A stretch of 64,000 nucleotides of DNA from CAWBUW01 sp963792075 (GTDB taxonomy: Bacteria; Chloroflexota; Anaerolineae; Anaerolineales; UBA4823): contig CAWBUW010000012.1 of NCBI GenBank assembly GCA_963792075.1, positions 1 through 64,000 of the forward strand. Reading direction: 5' to 3'. Below are positions 60,716 through 64,000 of the stretch, piece by piece. The notes under the pieces are model-generated. The model searched no databases, was not told the DNA's origin, and saw only the letters and a list, made by a program, of their open reading frames with translations. How positions within the stretch are numbered: the first letter of the stretch is position 1; every line of letters begins with the position of its first letter. The position numbers and the translations under genes were made by a program.

Positions 60716-63700
60716 TCGAAACGCCTATCCCTTCCCCGCAACCCGCTCCCCCTCCCCGCAGACGTCTAAACAATTTCCTGCACGTTGCCCTGCTCGGCCT
60801 GGTGCTGTGTGCTGGCGCGGCGTTGCGCTTGATCGGCACTGATTGGGGCGAATACCAATATCTCCACCCCGACGAGCGTTTCCTGGTCTGGGTCGGCGCC
60901 GATATCAGCCCGGTTCAAAACCTGAGCGAGTATTTCAACACCGATATTTCCAGCCTGAACCCACACAACCGCGGCCACAACTTCTACGTATACGGCACGC
61001 TGCCCATGTTTATCACCCGCTACGTGGTAGAGTGGGAATACGGTCATTCTGGTTTTAATGAGATGACGGATGTCGGCCGGCTGCTTTCTGCACTGGCAGA
61101 CCTGCTTACCCTGATGCTGGTCTACCTGATCGCTGCCCGCCTGTACAACCGGCGCGTCGCTTTACTCGCCACAGCTTTCTCAGCTTTTGCTGTGCTGCAA
61201 ATCCAGCAATCGCATTTTTTCACCATGGATACTTTCATCACCTTCTTCACGCTGCTGGCGTTTTATATCGCCATCCAGGTGGCGTATCCTGATGAAGAAC
61301 CTGGCCAAACCCCGGAATTAGAAGAGACGGCTGCGCCTCAAACAGCTCGGTCCGGGGTGATGCGCAGCCTCTTCGATCCGCTGCTCTGGCTGTGTATCTG
61401 GTTCGGCATTGCTTTGGGGCTGGCGGTTGCCTCCAAGCTCAATGCAGCCTTGATGGCGGTGGCGCTGCCCGTCGCGCTGGGGCTGCGCCTGCTGCGCGCC
61501 CCCAAAGAGGAATGGGATCGTTGGCTTCTCAAGTTATTGGTCTATCTTGGCCTGGCCGCGGTTCTCAGCGTGGTTGTCTTTCGTGTTGCCCAACCCTATG
61601 CCTTCAGCGGGCCGGGGTTCTTCAACTTGACTCCCAATCCCAAATGGATGGCCAACATCCGTGAGCTTGCCGCACAGGGCTCCGGTGACATCGATATGCC
61701 GCCCTCGCTGCAATGGGCCCGCCGTCCGATCGGGTACGCGTGGGAGAACATGGTGAAATGGGGCATGGGGCTGCCGTTTGGCCTGCTGGCCTGGGCCGGC
61801 TTTGTATTTGCCGCCTGGCGCATGCTGACAGGCGAGTGGAAACGTCACTTGCTTCTGTGGGGCTGGACAGCCTTCTATTTTGTATGGTGGGCACGTGCCT
61901 TCAACCCGACAATGCGCTACTTCTTGCCCATCTACCCCACTCTGGCCATCTTCGCCGCCTGGCTGATCATCGAGTGGTACGACCGGGCCAAACAGGCTGC
62001 CTCTTCTCGCCCGGCGGGCGGACGGTCCTGGACATTCCTCCCGGCTTGCCTGGGAGGGCTGGCCCTGTTTGCCACAATCGCCTGGGCGCTGGCCTTCACC
62101 AGCATTTACACCCGCCCCATCACCCGCGTGGCCGCCTCACGTTGGATCTACCAAAACATCCCGGGCGCAATCAACTTGCACATCAGCTCAGAAGAACAAA
62201 CCTACAATCAGCTCTTGCCCTTCCCTTACCAATTCCGCATCCAGCCCGGCGTGCCCTACATGTCTGCCTTCACACCAACACAGAGCGGCCTGCTCAGCGA
62301 GGTGCAGCTTCCGCATGTCCTCGACCAACAGCTTTCAAGCAAATCGACCTATCTTAACGTGATTTTCTCCCAAGGGCCGTCTATGCTCTCTTCCGACCTG
62401 CTTGAAGTCACTCCTGGCGGTGTGGATCAGGAACACACCCTTAACCTGACCCAAGCAGTCTCACTCGTGCAAGGCGCCCAATACTCCATCACCATCAATG
62501 ACCCGGTGCTTTACCACCAGGTGGATCTCTGCGGAGCGGTTGTTCTGGAAATTCAAACGACCCATGAACTGCTTGAACAAATACTTCCCGCGGCCGTGAC
62601 TTGCCAGCTTGACCAACAAACACCCGTCACGTTCGACTTTACTGCTGAGGTGGAAGGCGTGGTCACTCGCCTGCGCCTGGCTCGCCTGGTATTACAGAAA
62701 GCTGACGCAAGCGAGAAAACCATCACCTTACGACTTACCGCAGGCGGACAGGAAAACGTCCTGGGCACTGCCACGGTCACCAGCCGCTTCGAGCCAGCCT
62801 CCGATGGCCGCGGTGCGGCTTACACATTCCATTTCGATCCCCCCATCTCCCTGCAATCTGGTGAGAGCTACTGGTATGAGCTCAGCTTGCCCGGCAGCAG
62901 CAGCGGTGCCATCTCGCTCCAGGGCGCAAACGTCGCAAATGAAGGCGATTGGGATGATGGGCTACCTGTGCGTATCGATGGTTATGATGGCTTCGGAGGG
63001 ATTTACCCTGCCGGCCTGAACTTCAACATGTATACAGATGACAACACGGAGAAGCTGGACCGCTTCCTGCAGATTATCAACTCAACCGATTACATCCTCA
63101 TTTCCTCCAACCGCCAGTGGGGCAGCCTGCCGCGCCTCCCCGAGCGCTTCCCCATGACCAGCGTCTACTACCGTGAGCTGCTTGGCTGCCCGGATGACAT
63201 GACTATCTTCACCTGCTACGCCACCGCTGAGCCGGGCTCTTTTCAGGGCCGCCTAGGCTTCGACCTGGTACAGGTCTTCCAATCCGATCCGCAACTCGGC
63301 CCCTGGAAAATCAACGACCAGTTCGCTGAAGAGGCATTCCATGTTTACGAGCATCCCAAGGTGCTCATCTTCCAAAAGCGCGCTGATTTCGACATCACTT
63401 TAGCCCAGAAAGCGCTTGGCTCGGTAGATCTGACCCAGGTGGTACACGTCACACCTAAAAAAGCGGGGCCTTTCCCGGCCAACCTGATGCTGCCCCCCGA
63501 CCGCCTGGAAGAACAACGCCAGGGCGGCACCTGGTCTGATATTTTCGATCCGCAGGCCTGGCCAAACCGCTTCCAGCCACTGGGTGTGATCGTGTGGTAC
63601 CTGGCGCTCAGCCTGTTAGGCTTATTGGCCTATCCCATCTTGCGCATTGCCCTGGGGGGGCTCCCGGACCGCGGCTACCCGCTGGCACGCACGGCGGGTG

Positions 63701-64000
63701 TACTGAGCATGGCTTATCTCTCCTGGCTGGCTGGCTCGCTGCGCATCCCGTTCGAACGCATCACACTGACCTTCATCGTGCTGATCTTATTGCTTGTCGG
63801 AACAGTGTTCGCTTATTTCCAACGACAGGAGCTGCTCCAAGAATGGAGCGAACGGAAGCGTTATTTCCTGACCATCGAATTCCTGACACTGCTCTTCTTC
63901 GTCGCCTTTCTGCTCGTCCGCCTGGGCAACCCGGACCTGTGGCACCCCTGGAAGGGTGGCGAAAAGCCCATGGACTTCTCTTATTTCAATGCCATTTTGA
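60712..64000 (+). CDS. Giant membrane protein: PMT_2-like glycosyltransferase fused to a YYY (DUF2298) domain, cut by window edge
   Basis: Open from ATG 60712 to the right edge, at least 1096 residues, with no stop. The N-terminal part (about 1-520) is a polytopic PMT_2-like glycosyltransferase: WGEYQYLHPDERFLVWVG (acidic first loop), DVGRLLSALADLLTLMLVYL and MRYFLPIYPTLAIFAAW. A large soluble, beta-rich region follows (about 520-950). From about 960 more helices appear, and the last residues NPDLWHPWKGGEKPMDFSYF match the start of the 'Chlor_Arch_YYY' (DUF2298) domain found in Chloroflexota and archaea. Its ATG overlaps the upstream stop. It probably acts in extracytoplasmic glycosylation. 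Confidence 0.88.
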   Translation, partial: MIETPIPSPQPAPPPRRRLNNFLHVALLGLVLCAGAALRLIGTDWGEYQYLHPDERFLVWVGADISPVQNLSEYFNTDISSLNPHNRGHNFYVYGTLPMFITRYVVEWEYGHSGFNEMTDVGRLLSALADLLTLMLVYLIAARLYNRRVALLATAFSAFAVLQIQQSHFFTMDTFITFFTLLAFYIAIQVAYPDEEPGQTPELEETAAPQTARSGVMRSLFDPLLWLCIWFGIALGLAVASKLNAALMAVALPVALGLRLLRAPKEEWDRWLLKLLVYLGLAAVLSVVVFRVAQPYAFSGPGFFNLTPNPKWMANIRELAAQGSGDIDMPPSLQWARRPIGYAWENMVKWGMGLPFGLLAWAGFVFAAWRMLTGEWKRHLLLWGWTAFYFVWWARAFNPTMRYFLPIYPTLAIFAAWLIIEWYDRAKQAASSRPAGGRSWTFLPACLGGLALFATIAWALAFTSIYTRPITRVAASRWIYQNIPGAINLHISSEEQTYNQLLPFPYQFRIQPGVPYMSAFTPTQSGLLSEVQLPHVLDQQLSSKSTYLNVIFSQGPSMLSSDLLEVTPGGVDQEHTLNLTQAVSLVQGAQYSITINDPVLYHQVDLCGAVVLEIQTTHELLEQILPAAVTCQLDQQTPVTFDFTAEVEGVVTRLRLARLVLQKADASEKTITLRLTAGGQENVLGTATVTSRFEPASDGRGAAYTFHFDPPISLQSGESYWYELSLPGSSSGAISLQGANVANEGDWDDGLPVRIDGYDGFGGIYPAGLNFNMYTDDNTEKLDRFLQIINSTDYILISSNRQWGSLPRLPERFPMTSVYYRELLGCPDDMTIFTCYATAEPGSFQGRLGFDLVQVFQSDPQLGPWKINDQFAEEAFHVYEHPKVLIFQKRADFDITLAQKALGSVDLTQVVHVTPKKAGPFPANLMLPPDRLEEQRQGGTWSDIFDPQAWPNRFQPLGVIVWYLALSLLGLLAYPILRIALGGLPDRGYPLARTAGVLSMAYLSWLAGSLRIPFERITLTFIVLILLLVGTVFAYFQRQELLQEWSERKRYFLTIEFLTLLFFVAFLLVRLGNPDLWHPWKGGEKPMDFSYFNAIL

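Noticed and set aside
1..64000. tRNA, rRNA, riboswitch, insertion sequence or prophage genes
   Set aside because: Gaps were read on both strands and none showed a cloverleaf, rRNA motif, transposase motif or phage gene; small non-coding RNAs cannot be excluded by eye.

Overview
The window looks like a chromosome segment of an Anaerolineae-type Chloroflexota bacterium. The evidence is indirect: a topoisomerase I with an extra N-terminal zinc-ribbon (DUF5679-like) domain, large membrane glycosyltransferases including one that runs into the 'YYY' (DUF2298) membrane domain, adjacent mevalonate kinase and isopentenyl phosphate kinase genes, and a membrane-anchored TolB-like propeller protein. The segment is moderately G+C-rich, with one clearly A+T-richer island at about 26-38 kb. 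I found no rRNA, tRNA, CRISPR array, insertion sequence or prophage gene.

Layout. 0-8.2 kb (minus strand): an edge-truncated propeller protein, a heterodimeric ABC exporter, a small beta-rich protein, a DUF1015 protein and a DegV lipid-binding protein. 8.4-17.2 kb (plus): housekeeping genes ffh, rpsP, khpA, rimM, dprA, a mannose-1-phosphate guanylyltransferase, topA and a two-TM protein. 17.2-47.3 kb: a surface-polysaccharide locus with glycosyltransferases, methyltransferases, a GH26-like protein, a CDP-3,6-dideoxyhexose pathway with a ThDP enzyme (resembling CDP-yersiniose synthesis), a WbsX/RgpF protein, a methyltransferase with a repeat-built coiled coil, a Wzm/Wzt-type exporter and rmlC-rmlA-rmlD. 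47.3-54.7 kb: greA, dgt, ipk-mvk-ubiA, tlyA, lepA. 54.7-64 kb (plus): a lipid-flippase-like protein, a GT4, two methyltransferases and two giant membrane glycosyltransferases, the last cut by the right edge.

How the parts fit. The polysaccharide locus can be read as one pathway: nucleotide-sugar supply (GDP-mannose, dTDP-rhamnose steps, CDP-dideoxyhexose), chain assembly by many GTs, possible methyl capping with length control by the coiled-coil methyltransferase, and export by Wzm/Wzt. The 26-38 kb island carries the CDP-sugar genes and lacks the intergenic hairpins found on both sides, which suggests it was acquired.

Two window-wide signals stand out. First, most intergenic gaps outside the island hold a long, often perfect hairpin (13-23 bp arms, 0-5 nt loop) of unique sequence but shared design: G-run outer ends and often a GC-WWW-GC centre. 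Several lie between divergent genes, where they cannot be terminators. Second, four genes between 13.5 and 24.6 kb (topA, a GT, the GH26-like gene, a GT4-GT2 gene) are each split by a one-base indel, mostly in short homopolymers; because topA is essential, sequence error is the simplest explanation.

Several start codons were moved from the longest frame to one with a Shine-Dalgarno sequence or a stop-start overlap; these are explained per gene.
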